A stretch of 64,000 bases of DNA from Trebonia sp963767685 (GTDB lineage Bacteria > Actinomycetota > Actinomycetes > Streptosporangiales > Streptosporangiaceae). The notes below the pieces were generated by a model. That model saw only the letters and a list, made by a program, of their open reading frames with translations, was not told where the DNA came from and made no database searches. The position numbers were made by a program, and so were the translations under genes. The stretch covers positions 186,001 through 250,000 of the forward strand of contig CAVYEZ010000012.1 of the NCBI GenBank assembly GCA_963767685.1. The letters are read 5' to 3'. Positions within the stretch are counted from its first letter, which is position 1. Each line of letters opens with the position of its first letter. Below, piece after piece: positions 1 to 7,148 of the stretch.

Positions 1-237
1 AAGCAGGAGCTCGCGGACGCGCTGTTCAAGGTCAAGCTGCCGGAGGCGGTGGCGGGCCCGATCGACTACACCTCCACCAACGCCAAGACCAACCCCGCCC
101 CCGGCGTCGCGATCACCCCGCCGGTCGGCATCCAGTGGCAGAAGGGCACCAAGTACCCGCTGGAGGCCAAGGTGGTCGACAACACCCTGCAGCCGAACGC
201 AAAGATCACCGGCGACCTGCTGCCAACCTTCAGCTAA
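1..237 (+). CDS. ABC transporter substrate-binding protein, C-terminal end (partial)
   Basis: The reading frame is already open at base 1 and stops with TAA at 235-237, so only about 78 C-terminal residues are visible. The segment contains VGIQWQKGTKYPLEAKVVDN and ends in a short TFS. This tail, together with the ATPase and permease genes that follow, fits the periplasmic-type (here lipoprotein) ligand-binding subunit of a branched-chain amino acid or related HAAT-family ABC importer (LivJ/LivK type). The signal peptide and ligand-binding lobes lie outside the window, so the substrate cannot be inferred. The call rests mainly on gene context. Confidence 0.6.
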   Translation, partial: KQELADALFKVKLPEAVAGPIDYTSTNAKTNPAPGVAITPPVGIQWQKGTKYPLEAKVVDNTLQPNAKITGDLLPTFS

Positions 238-258
238 ATCCCGAACAATCGCAGAAGC

Positions 259-293
259 ATGACTAGTCCACTCTTTGAGCTCGACCAGGTGCG
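259..293 (+). repeat. Partial duplicate of the livG 5' end
   Basis: These 35 bases, beginning with ATG, match the first 35 bases of livG (417-451) with only a few mismatches. The copy reads M-T-S-P-L-F-E-L-D and then diverges and stops, so it is an abortive livG start. It sits in the 179-bp gap between the binding-protein gene and livG. The same gap holds a TTGACA at 334-339 that could be a -35 element, but no good -10 follows at the right distance. Confidence 0.7.
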
Positions 294-416
294 GAATCGT
301 CATGCGGCATGTTCCGAATATTAGAACGCTGTCTTGACATCCGGACACCGCACCCGAAACTCGGAACATGCAATCTCCAGCCCACTTTCGCCTGAGCACG
401 GACGATTTCGGAGCAC

Positions 417-1191
417 ATGACTAGTCCACTCCTTGAGCTCGACCACGTGACGAAGCGGTTCGGCCGCGTCGTCATCGCGGAAGATCTCAGTTTCTCGGTC
501 GGCGCCGGGGACACCGTCGGGATCGTGGGGCCGAACGGGGCTGGCAAGACCAGCCTGTTCGGCCTCATCTCCGGTGACCTCGCCCCGGGCGCCGGCCAGG
601 TCAGTTTCGCCGGGAGGAACATCACCCGGCTGGACTCGGCCGCCCGCTGCCGCCTCGGCATCGGGCGGACCTACCAGGTGCCGCGTCCCTTCGTGGACAT
701 GACCGTGTTCGAGAACACGCTCGTCGCCGCCCAGCAGGGCGGCGGCCTGCGCCGCAAGGCCAGCTACGCGGCGGCCGCGGCCGCGCTGGAGCGGACGGGG
801 ATAGCCCGCGAGGCGAACGTGCCCGCCGGCCGTCTCGGGCTGCTCGCCCGCAAGCGCCTGGAGATCGCCCGCGCGCTCGCCACCGGGCCGCAGCTGCTGC
901 TGCTCGACGAGGTCGCGGGCGGCCTCACCGACCCCGAGGTCACCGTGCTGGTGGAGATCGTCCGCGGCATCAACGCCGAGGGCATCGCGGTGATCTGGAT
1001 CGAGCACGTCGTCCGGGCGCTGACCTCTCTGGTCGACCCGGATGACCTGCCTGTACGGCGGGGAGTTCATCGGCGACGGCACCCCGGCCGAGGTCTTCGC
1101 GAATCCCCGGGTCCGCGAGGTGTACCTCGGCAGCGACGCCATCGACACCTCGACCGTGCAGGCCGTGATCGAAGAGGAAGAAAGCCGATGA
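417..1191 (+). CDS. livG: Branched-chain amino acid-type ABC transporter ATP-binding protein LivG (frameshifted)
   Basis: This is the ATPase subunit that energises the HAAT-family importer at the inner face of the membrane. It begins MTSPLLELDHVTKRFGR. It has Walker A GPNGAGKT (near residue 40), the LivG-type loop GIGRTYQVPRPF and Walker B LLLLDEVAGG. The frame breaks at the CCC run 1037-1039: dropping one C continues as RMTCLYGGEFIGDGTPAEV and ends at TGA 1189-1191, giving about 257 residues, which is normal for LivG. Without that correction the frame runs on into livF. The corrected stop overlaps the livF ATG at 1188 (ATGA). The frameshift is either an assembly error or a real lesion. Confidence 0.8.
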
Positions 1192-2123
1192 GCAGCCGTC
1201 AAGAGAGCGGCCCGCCGCCGCCCGAGGCGCGCGATTTCGTGGCGCATGACGGCCAGCTCCGCCGGCAAGAAAGCGGCGCGCCGCTGCTTGAGGTGCGCGA
1301 CCTCGTGGTGCACCACGGCCAGCTCCGGGCGCTGTCCGGCATCTCGCTCACCGTCTTCCCGGGCGAGGTCTACGCGCTTATCGGCGCCAACGGCGCGGGC
1401 AAGTCCACGCTGCTGCGCACCATCGCCGGCCTGCACCACCCGACCACGGGCTCGATCAGGTACGACGGCAAGGACGTGACCGGGCTGCGCCCGGAGAAGC
1501 GGGCCACCGCGGGGATCGTGATGGTCCCCGAGGGCCGGCGGCTGTTCCCTTCGCTGACCCTGGAGGAGAACCTCAAGGTCGGCGGCTCGTTCGCGCGCAA
1601 GGGGCCGTGGAACATCGAGCGCGTCTACGAGATGTTCCCGTGGATGAAGGAGCGGCGCGGCCAGAAGACCGCGCAGATGTCCGGCGGCGAGCAGCAGTCC
1701 GTCGCGATCGGCCGCGCGCTCGTCGCGAACCCGCGGGTGCTGCTGCTTGACGAGCTGTCCCTCGGCCTGGCGCCGGTGATCGTGCAGCGGATCTACGCCA
1801 TGCTGCCGCAGATCCTCGAGTCCGGCATCACCGTGCTGCTCGTCGAGCAGGACGTCAGCCAGGCGCTGCGCGTCGCGACCCACCTGCAGTGCCTCCTCGA
1901 GGGGCACACCACGCTCGAGGGCACGCCCGCCGAGGTCACCAGGGAGCAGGTCGAGGCCGCCTACTTCGGTGCCGACTCTGCCAGCCCGGGAGGACAACCC
2001 CCCCATACCCCCCCGAGAACGGCTGGATACCCCGTAGAACCACAACCTGCTCAGACTCCCCTGGACATTGACGGGAGCAATCCGTTATGCAGTGGGTTAA
2101 CGCAATCATCCAAGGTGTGCTGA
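1188..2123 (+). CDS. livF: Branched-chain amino acid-type ABC transporter ATP-binding protein LivF
   Basis: This is the second ATPase of the importer. It carries Walker A GANGAGKST, the LivF hallmark MVPEGRRLFPSLTLEENL, signature MSGGEQQSVAIGRAL and Walker B VLLLDELSLGLAP. The start overlaps the corrected livG stop. Two features are odd. The N-terminus holds a 22-residue imperfect tandem duplication (residues about 4-25 and 26-47). The C-terminus runs about 45 residues past the usual LivF end (AAYFGA), is rich in proline, and overlaps the livH start by 37 bases. The core domain looks intact. Confidence 0.88.
   Translation: MSSRQESGPPPPEARDFVAHDGQLRRQESGAPLLEVRDLVVHHGQLRALSGISLTVFPGEVYALIGANGAGKSTLLRTIAGLHHPTTGSIRYDGKDVTGLRPEKRATAGIVMVPEGRRLFPSLTLEENLKVGGSFARKGPWNIERVYEMFPWMKERRGQKTAQMSGGEQQSVAIGRALVANPRVLLLDELSLGLAPVIVQRIYAMLPQILESGITVLLVEQDVSQALRVATHLQCLLEGHTTLEGTPAEVTREQVEAAYFGADSASPGGQPPHTPPRTAGYPVEPQPAQTPLDIDGSNPLCSGLTQSSKVC
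1197..1328 (+). repeat. 66-bp imperfect tandem duplication in livF
   Basis: Bases 1197-1262 and 1263-1328 are consecutive 66-base units, about 80% identical, both in the livF frame. They encode RQESGPPPPEARDFVAHDG and RQESGAPLLEVRDLVVHHG, each followed by QLR. The second copy looks like a normal ABC first strand (LLEVRDLVV). The first has lost the hydrophobic pattern, so it is probably the diverging extra copy. Confidence 0.8.
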
Positions 2124-2962
2124 CCGGCGGGCTCTACGCGCTGTTCGCGTGCGGGCTGTCCCTGATGTTCGGGGTCATGAAGGTGGTCAACCTGGCGCAC
2201 GGCGACCTCGCCACCGTCGCCGGGTACATCGGCGTCGGCATCATCGCGGTGTCCCACGTGCCGGTCCTGTGGTCGATCCCCATCGTCGTCGTGCTGATGG
2301 CGGTGCTCGGCTACATACTGCAGCGCTCCCTGCTTGAGGCCGCGATCAGCCGGGGCGAGCTCACCACGCTGATCGTCACCTTCGGCCTGTCGATCATCAT
2401 CGAGAACGGCCTGCAGCAGTTCTTCACCGCGAACACCCGGGGCCTCGGCGTCGGCGACTCCTTCGTCACCGCGTCCTTCTCGATCGGGTCGCAGATCACG
2501 ATCGCCTACCTCCCCCTGGGCATCTTCATCTCGCGGTCATCGTGCTGCTCGGCCTCCAGCAGTTCCTGACGTTTCTCGAAGTACGGCAGGCTGATCCGGG
2601 CCGTCGCCGACGACCGGGAGGCCGCGCAGCTGTCCGGGGCGGATTACCGGCACGTGTTCGGCATCGCGGCCGCGATCGCATTCGGCACCGTGGCGATCGC
2701 GGGCATCGCCGACGGGATCACCACCACGCTCAGCCCGACCATCGGCACCGACACGATCCTGCTGTTCGCCTTCGCCTCGGTGGTCATCGGCGGCCTCGGG
2801 TCGCTGTGGGGCACCCTGCTCGGCGGCATCATCCTCGGCGTCGCGCAGGCGATCGGCGCGGTGCACAACCCCAACTGGGAGCCGCTCGCCGGGTACGCGG
2901 TCTTCCTGCTCGTCCTCGTTGTCCGGCCGCAGGGGCTTACCAGCCGAGGGGCTCAGTCATGA
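2087..2962 (+). CDS. livH: Branched-chain amino acid-type ABC transporter permease LivH (two compensating frameshifts)
   Basis: This integral membrane permease of the importer begins MQWVNAIIQGVLTGGLYALF and has LMFGVMKVVNLAHGDL, typical of LivH. The frame is lost near 2530 (one base missing) and regained near 2578 (one extra G), so a stretch of about 16 codons is read out of frame. After correction it continues KYGRLIRAVADDREAAQLSG and VVIGGLGSLWGTLLGG, ending at TGA 2960-2962, for about 291 residues, the usual length. The stop overlaps livM (ATGA). The net change is zero bases. As written the protein would terminate after 160 residues. Confidence 0.8.
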
Positions 2963-4041
2963 CAGAGACCGCGAAGGCCAGCTTCCGTTCGGAAGAAAAG
3001 GCATTGAGAGTAACCCGCTCGCGCAGGAACGTGGCCTGGAGCGGCCTCGGCGCGATCGTCGTGGTCGCCGTGCTGTTCGCGTTCCCGTACTACGTGGGGC
3101 CTGGCACCACCGGGATCATGGTGCAGGGGCTGATCGTGCTCACGCTGGCCTCGATGTGGAACCTGCTGGCCGGGTACGCGGGGCTCGTCTCCATCGGGCA
3201 GCAGGCGTTCTTCGGGCTCGGCGCGTACTTCGTGCTGATCCCGGCGCTGCACGGGGTCACGCCGTGGGCCGGGCTGTTCATCGCCGCGATCGGCGCTGCC
3301 GTCTGCGCGGTGCCGATGTGGTGGCTGGTCGCCCGGCTGCGGCTCGGCTACTTCGCCATCGCCACCTGGGTGCTCGCCTCGGTTGTCATGCTGCTGATCG
3401 AGCAGATCGGGTCCATCGGCGGCGGCAGCGGCATGGCGCTGCCCGGGCTCACCGGCTACGACCCGGCGGTGCTCACCGCCTACACCTACTGGGCGGCGCT
3501 CACCGTCGCGGTGCTCGCCATCGGCGGCGTGTACCTGCTGCTGCGGTCGAAGGTCGGCCTGACGCTGACCGCGATCCGCGACGACGAGCGGGCGGCGCGG
3601 TCCTCCGGCGTGCGCGTCGGCCTGGCCCGGATGGGCGTGTTCATCGCCGCCGCCGCCGGGTGCGGCGCGGCCGGCGGCATCCTCGCCATCGAGCAGTTGC
3701 AGGTGGTCCCGGCGACTTCGGGCGGCGTGTTCAGCGTGCAGTGGACCGCCGAGATGGCGTTCGCGGTGATCATCGGCGGCATCGGCACGATCGAGGGGCC
3801 GATCATCGGGACGATCGTCTACATGGTGCTGCAGCAGACGCTGCAGTCCTACAACGCCTGGTACCTGATCGTCCTCGGGATCGTGGCCATCGCGATCGCG
3901 CTGTTCGCGCGCCGCGGGCTGTGGGGAACGGTGGACGAGCGGTTCAACATCCGGCTCTTCCCCGTCGGGTACCACCTGTGGGCGCCCGGCGAGACGCGTC
4001 GGTGGCGACGGGCTCCCGTGGAGGTTGCTTCCTCCGATTAA
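2959..4041 (+). CDS. livM: Branched-chain amino acid-type ABC transporter permease LivM
   Basis: This is the second membrane permease, 360 residues, with about eight to nine hydrophobic helices. Diagnostic segments are LTLASMWNLLAGYAGLVSIG (substrate-path helix of LivM), TAIRDDERAARSSGVRVG (the cytoplasmic loop that contacts the ATPases) and FAVIIGGIGTIEGPIIG. The start is the ATG overlapping the livH stop. The ATG precedes the MTETAKASFRS tail. It ends the importer operon. No frameshift is seen here, in contrast to livG and livH. Confidence 0.9.
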   Translation: MTETAKASFRSEEKALRVTRSRRNVAWSGLGAIVVVAVLFAFPYYVGPGTTGIMVQGLIVLTLASMWNLLAGYAGLVSIGQQAFFGLGAYFVLIPALHGVTPWAGLFIAAIGAAVCAVPMWWLVARLRLGYFAIATWVLASVVMLLIEQIGSIGGGSGMALPGLTGYDPAVLTAYTYWAALTVAVLAIGGVYLLLRSKVGLTLTAIRDDERAARSSGVRVGLARMGVFIAAAAGCGAAGGILAIEQLQVVPATSGGVFSVQWTAEMAFAVIIGGIGTIEGPIIGTIVYMVLQQTLQSYNAWYLIVLGIVAIAIALFARRGLWGTVDERFNIRLFPVGYHLWAPGETRRWRRAPVEVASSD

Positions 4042-4126
4042 TTTCTGACGGGTCGCGGGTCTGTTCTAGTGACCGTCGCAGGACGTCGTGCGGGCCTAAC
4101 CCGCGCGAGACACCACGGAGGACGCC

Positions 4127-4909
4127 ATGACGACCACGCCAAACGAACCTGCCACCGCACTGTCCGGCCGCCCGCCCGTGGTTGACCTGGCCACCTGGCA
4201 GTCCGCCCGTGACGAACTGCTGGTTCGCGAAAAGGCCCACACCCGGGAGGGCGACGCCATCGCCGCGGCCCGCCGCAGGCTGCCGATGGTGGAGTTCGAC
4301 CCCGCGGTCGAGGTGATCGGCCCCGACGGTCCGGTCCCGTTCCTTGACCTGTTCCAGGGCCGGGACGAGCTCGTGGTCTACAAGCACATGTGGTGGGACG
4401 GCGCGCCGCACCAGGGACAGTGCGAAGGCTGCACCACCACGGCCTGGCTCCTGAAGGACGCCGTCTACCTCAACGCCCGCGGCGTCTCGTTCGCCATCCT
4501 GACCACGGGCCGCTGGGAGGAGGTGGCCCCCTACATCGAGTTCATGGGCTACACCCAGCCCTGGTACTCCGTGCGCGACCTGGCCGAGCCGGTCGGCGGC
4601 GACATGGGGTACACCACCTGCTTCCTGCGCGACGGCGACCGCGCGTTCCTCACCTACTCCACCACCGGCCGCGGCAACGAGCCGGTCATGGGCGCCTTCG
4701 CCCTGCTCGACATGACGCCCTACGGCCGCCGCGAGGCCTGGCAGGACAACCCCGAGGGCTGGCCCGAGGGGCACGGCCCGTGCTGGTACTGGCGCTCGGA
4801 CGCGGACGGGAACGCTACCTGGGGCCCGACCGGCCGCCCGGTGCCGCAGTGGACCCGGCCGGGCGCGACCCCCGTGGAGACCCTCGGCCGGTCCGGGGAC
4901 CACCACTGA
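4127..4909 (+). CDS. DUF899 family thioredoxin-like protein
   Basis: The protein has 260 residues and starts MTTTPNEPATALSGRPPVVD with a GGAGGA ribosome site seven bases upstream. It contains the family features: the N-terminal LATWQSARDELLVREKAHTR helix, LPMVEFDPAVEVIGPDG, LDLFQGRDELVVYKHMWW and a CEGCTTTAW segment resembling a thioredoxin-fold active site, then YSTTGRGNEPVMGAF and LDMTPYGRRE. DUF899 proteins are predicted thioredoxin-like and cytosolic, with no firm biochemical role. The gene stands alone, downstream of the importer and convergent with the VOC gene. Confidence 0.85.
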   Translation: MTTTPNEPATALSGRPPVVDLATWQSARDELLVREKAHTREGDAIAAARRRLPMVEFDPAVEVIGPDGPVPFLDLFQGRDELVVYKHMWWDGAPHQGQCEGCTTTAWLLKDAVYLNARGVSFAILTTGRWEEVAPYIEFMGYTQPWYSVRDLAEPVGGDMGYTTCFLRDGDRAFLTYSTTGRGNEPVMGAFALLDMTPYGRREAWQDNPEGWPEGHGPCWYWRSDADGNATWGPTGRPVPQWTRPGATPVETLGRSGDHH

Positions 4910-4956
4910 CGCGGTCACGCCGATGCCCAGGGGCTGCGATGGCCTGTGAGGACGGG

Positions 4957-5310
4957 TCAGGCAGGCTCCCAGAGTTCGACCCGGTTGCCCTCGGGGTCGG
5001 TGACCCAGCCGAACCGGCCGACGCCCTCCATCTCCTGCGTCTCCCCGGCCACGTCCGCTCCCTTGGCGCGCAGTTGCGCGAGCATCGCGTCCAGGTCGCG
5101 GACCCGGAAGTTGAGCATGGCCTGCTGGGCGCGGGATCCGAAGTATTCGGTACCGGACTCGAACGCCGCGAACACCGTCGGCCCGGCTTCTGGGAGCCAC
5201 AGGCCGTTCTCATCGGCATCCAGGCCCAGGCAATCGCGGTACCAGGCGCCCAGGGCCGCCGGGTCGGAAGCCCGCACGAGGTACCCGCCGATCCCAAGCA
5301 CACGTTCCAT
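4957..5310 (-). CDS. VOC family (glyoxalase/bleomycin resistance-like) protein
   Basis: The protein has 117 residues. I chose the internal ATG at 5310 because MERVLGIGGYLVRASDPAAL begins exactly at the first strand of the fold; the frame is open further upstream but without family similarity. It shows the paired beta-alpha-beta-beta-beta pattern, with LGAWYRDCLGLDADENGLW, MLNFRVRDLDAMLAQLRAKG and the terminal GWVTDPEGNRVELWEP with the metal-ligand Glu. The substrate is unknown. It lies between DUF899 and the arginase-like gene and points back toward DUF899. Confidence 0.85.
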   Translation of the reverse strand: MERVLGIGGYLVRASDPAALGAWYRDCLGLDADENGLWLPEAGPTVFAAFESGTEYFGSRAQQAMLNFRVRDLDAMLAQLRAKGADVAGETQEMEGVGRFGWVTDPEGNRVELWEPA

Positions 5311-5372
5311 GCCGCCATCTTGCCAGGACCAGGCCCGCGCGGGGCGGCACCACACCGCCTTAGTTTGCGGCC

Positions 5373-5475
5373 CTGCCGCGGTTGCCCGGCGCCCCGGAAC
5401 TGGAGGATGCTTGGCTGCGCGCCCGGCTCGGCCAGAACGACCGCCCGGCTGGCCGGGACGCCGATTCTCCGCCCA
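5373..5475 (+). pseudogene. Remnant of a DUF222-HNH endonuclease gene
   Basis: Translation gives LPRLPGAPELEDAWLRARLG followed by a degraded tail. It is closely related, also at DNA level, to LRAMPGAQDLEDAWIRARLG inside the DUF222-HNH gene at 11.9-13.0 kb. Only about 100 bases survive, without start, HNH domain or stop, so this is a relic of a second copy. It lies just upstream of the arginase-fold gene and may include part of its leader. Confidence 0.6.
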
Positions 5476-5497
5476 TCGGCAAGAAAGCGAGGCACCG

Positions 5498-6310
5498 GTG
5501 GCCGATCACGATGCTGCCGACGGCTGGGATCTCATCGTGTCGCCCTGGCACCTCGATGAGCACATCCCGGCCTTCCCGGTCCCGGTTGGCGCGGCCGAGA
5601 CGATCTGCCCGTCCCTGCCGGACGGCACCGTGCTTGACCGGATGGCGGTGCTGCAGCGGGCGGTCGCCGGCGCGGTGGCGCGGGCCGCCAGGCCGCTGCT
5701 GCTGTCCGGTGACTGCCCGGCCGCGCTGGGCGCGGTTGCCGGGCTCCAGAGCCGCTACCGCGACCTGGCCGTGGTGTGGCTGGACGCGCACGGGGACTTC
5801 AACACCCCGGCCATCACGATCAGCGGCTACCTCGGTGGCATGGCGCTGGCGATGCTGACCGGACGGGCACCCGGGCTCTTCCCAGACGCGTTCGCGCTCC
5901 GGCCGGTGGCCGACACCGACATCGTGCTCGCTGACGCCAGGGACCTCGACCCCGCCGAGCGCGACGCCCTCGCCGCCAGCCAGGTCCGCCGCGTGCCCGC
6001 CGACCCGGCCGCGATCACCTCCGCCCTTGCCGCGCTCGGCCGCAGGCCGGTCTACCTGCACCTGGACGTGGACGTGATCGACAGCGGGCAACTCCCCGGC
6101 CTGCGCTTCCCCTCGGGTGCCGGGCCCTCCGTGGCCCAGATCGAGGAATGCCTCACCGCCGTCTGCGCCGCCGGCGACGTGAAAGCCGCCGGAATCGCCT
6201 GCGCCTGGCTTCCCGATCGCGTCAGCGACCAGGCCACCCGGGAGGCAATTACCCGGCTCGCCGGAGCGCTCGGCGCCAATCCGGGATGGCAAGTCCCGAC
6301 GCAAGACTGA
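5498..6310 (+). CDS. Arginase/agmatinase-fold family protein
   Basis: The protein has 270 residues from the GTG at 5498, preceded at five bases by GCGAGG. The ureohydrolase fold is shown by WLDAHGDFNTP (the DAHxD metal motif) and HLDVDVIDSG (the DxDxxD metal motif). The first motif, normally GGDHS, reads SGDCPAALG, so one metal-ligand His is replaced by Cys. Members with this change are common in Actinobacteria and their substrate is not established, so arginase or agmatinase activity should not be assumed. The frame is open well upstream of 5498, so the start is a judgement from the ribosome site. Confidence 0.8.
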   Translation: MADHDAADGWDLIVSPWHLDEHIPAFPVPVGAAETICPSLPDGTVLDRMAVLQRAVAGAVARAARPLLLSGDCPAALGAVAGLQSRYRDLAVVWLDAHGDFNTPAITISGYLGGMALAMLTGRAPGLFPDAFALRPVADTDIVLADARDLDPAERDALAASQVRRVPADPAAITSALAALGRRPVYLHLDVDVIDSGQLPGLRFPSGAGPSVAQIEECLTAVCAAGDVKAAGIACAWLPDRVSDQATREAITRLAGALGANPGWQVPTQD

Positions 6311-6376
6311 CGTCACCGCTGCGCGCTGCTGCCCCGCGTCTGCCTGCTCTTACCGGGTGGCGTCGACACCCGAGCG

Positions 6377-6628
6377 GTGGTTCGCATCCCAGGCGGACCT
6401 CTACGGTATGGCGCGTATACGGTCGACTTCGTCCAGGCGCAGGAGCTATGGCAGGACCCCATGCGCATCGAGGTGCCCGCGCGGACGGCGGGCGAGCCGC
6501 GGTGGCTCGTGGTCGGCAGGATGGGCGGCAGGCACTGGTCGGCCGTAGTGACTTACCGGGAGGACAGGATCAGGATCATCTCTGTCCGCCGGGCACGGGA
6601 TGAGGAGATAAGGATCTATGAAGTCTGA
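6377..6628 (+). CDS. brnT: BrnT-family type II toxin
   Basis: The protein has 83 residues. The centre and end are typical of the DUF497/BrnT ribonuclease toxin: VDFVQAQELWQDP, GEPRWLVVGRMGGRHWSAVV and the strong RIRIISVRRARDEEIRIYE motif. The first 15 residues lack the usual WDPxKAxxNxxKHG segment, so the N-terminus may be divergent or the start misplaced. In this family the toxin cleaves RNA and is blocked by BrnA. The gene overlaps brnA by 11 bases in the canonical toxin-first order. Confidence 0.8.
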   Translation: MVRIPGGPLRYGAYTVDFVQAQELWQDPMRIEVPARTAGEPRWLVVGRMGGRHWSAVVTYREDRIRIISVRRARDEEIRIYEV

Positions 6629-6851
6629 AGAGTTCGACCGGGCCTTTGACGACGGCGAGGATGTAACGTCCCAGCTGGACATGTCGGCCGCGCGGCGGCC
6701 GGGCCTAGAGCAGCGGCGCGTGAACGTTGACTTCCCCTCGTGGATGATCGAGTCCCTGGACCGAGAGGCGCGGCGCCTTGGGGTCAACCGCCAGTCGATC
6801 ATCAAGGTCTGGATCGCCGAGCGCCTAGAGCGCGGCGCCTCGTCGACGTGA
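6618..6851 (+). CDS. brnA: BrnA-family antitoxin
   Basis: The protein has 77 residues, MKSEEFDRAFDDGEDVTSQL, with an acidic N-terminal part that would wrap the toxin and a C-terminal ribbon-helix-helix DNA-binding domain (RVNVDFPSWMIESLDREARR, then LGVNRQSIIKVWIAERLE). BrnA normally neutralises BrnT and, alone or in complex, represses the operon. It overlaps brnT by 11 bases, so the two are translationally coupled. Call supported by both family motifs and gene order. Confidence 0.85.
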   Translation: MKSEEFDRAFDDGEDVTSQLDMSAARRPGLEQRRVNVDFPSWMIESLDREARRLGVNRQSIIKVWIAERLERGASST

Positions 6852-6964
6852 CGCTTTGCCTGTCCGGGCAGTCCCGGATCGCCTGAGCGGCCTGAGAGCG
6901 TGATGGCGGCGTCTTGGGCGAGGCGTCAGCATAAGCGACCGGCTATCCGCCTAGCTTGAGCCAG

Positions 6965-6993
6965 TACCGCTGAGCGGTAGGCCCGTATCGGGC
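6965..6993 (+). terminator. Hairpins after brnTA, possible terminator
   Basis: Two adjacent small inverted repeats occur: TACCGC-tga-GCGGTA (6965-6979) and GCCCG-tat-CGGGC (6981-6993), the second followed by TTTCCT. The stems are short and the T tract poor, so termination is only possible. The surrounding 6852-7148 holds no convincing gene; a 32-codon frame ending at 7107 has no start or ribosome site I would defend. Confidence 0.35.
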
Positions 6994-7148
6994 TTTCCTA
7001 TCGCCGGGTTGGATCCAGCTTCCCGTCGGGATAGCAAGAAGCTTGAACGAGACAAGCAACTCGCGGCCTGGGCAGACGAGGCCGCCCAGAAAATGCTCGC
7101 CGCGTGACTGATGAGTGAGGATCAGCGGCCGGTTTTCCGGCTTGCCGG

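Noticed and set aside
334..376. TTGACA as a livG promoter
   Set aside because: No acceptable -10 at 16-18 bases; nearest A/T-rich hexamer is about 31 bases away.
321..2045. 574-codon minus-strand open frame antisense to livG/livF
   Set aside because: Arg/Gly/Ala-rich shadow of the real plus-strand genes in high-GC DNA, with no domain; the same holds for long antisense frames over livM, ffh, glnD, smc, recG and leuC.
7009..7107. Plus-strand 32-codon frame ending AWADEAAQKMLAA
   Set aside because: Only a TTG start, no ribosome site and no recognised family; too short to defend.
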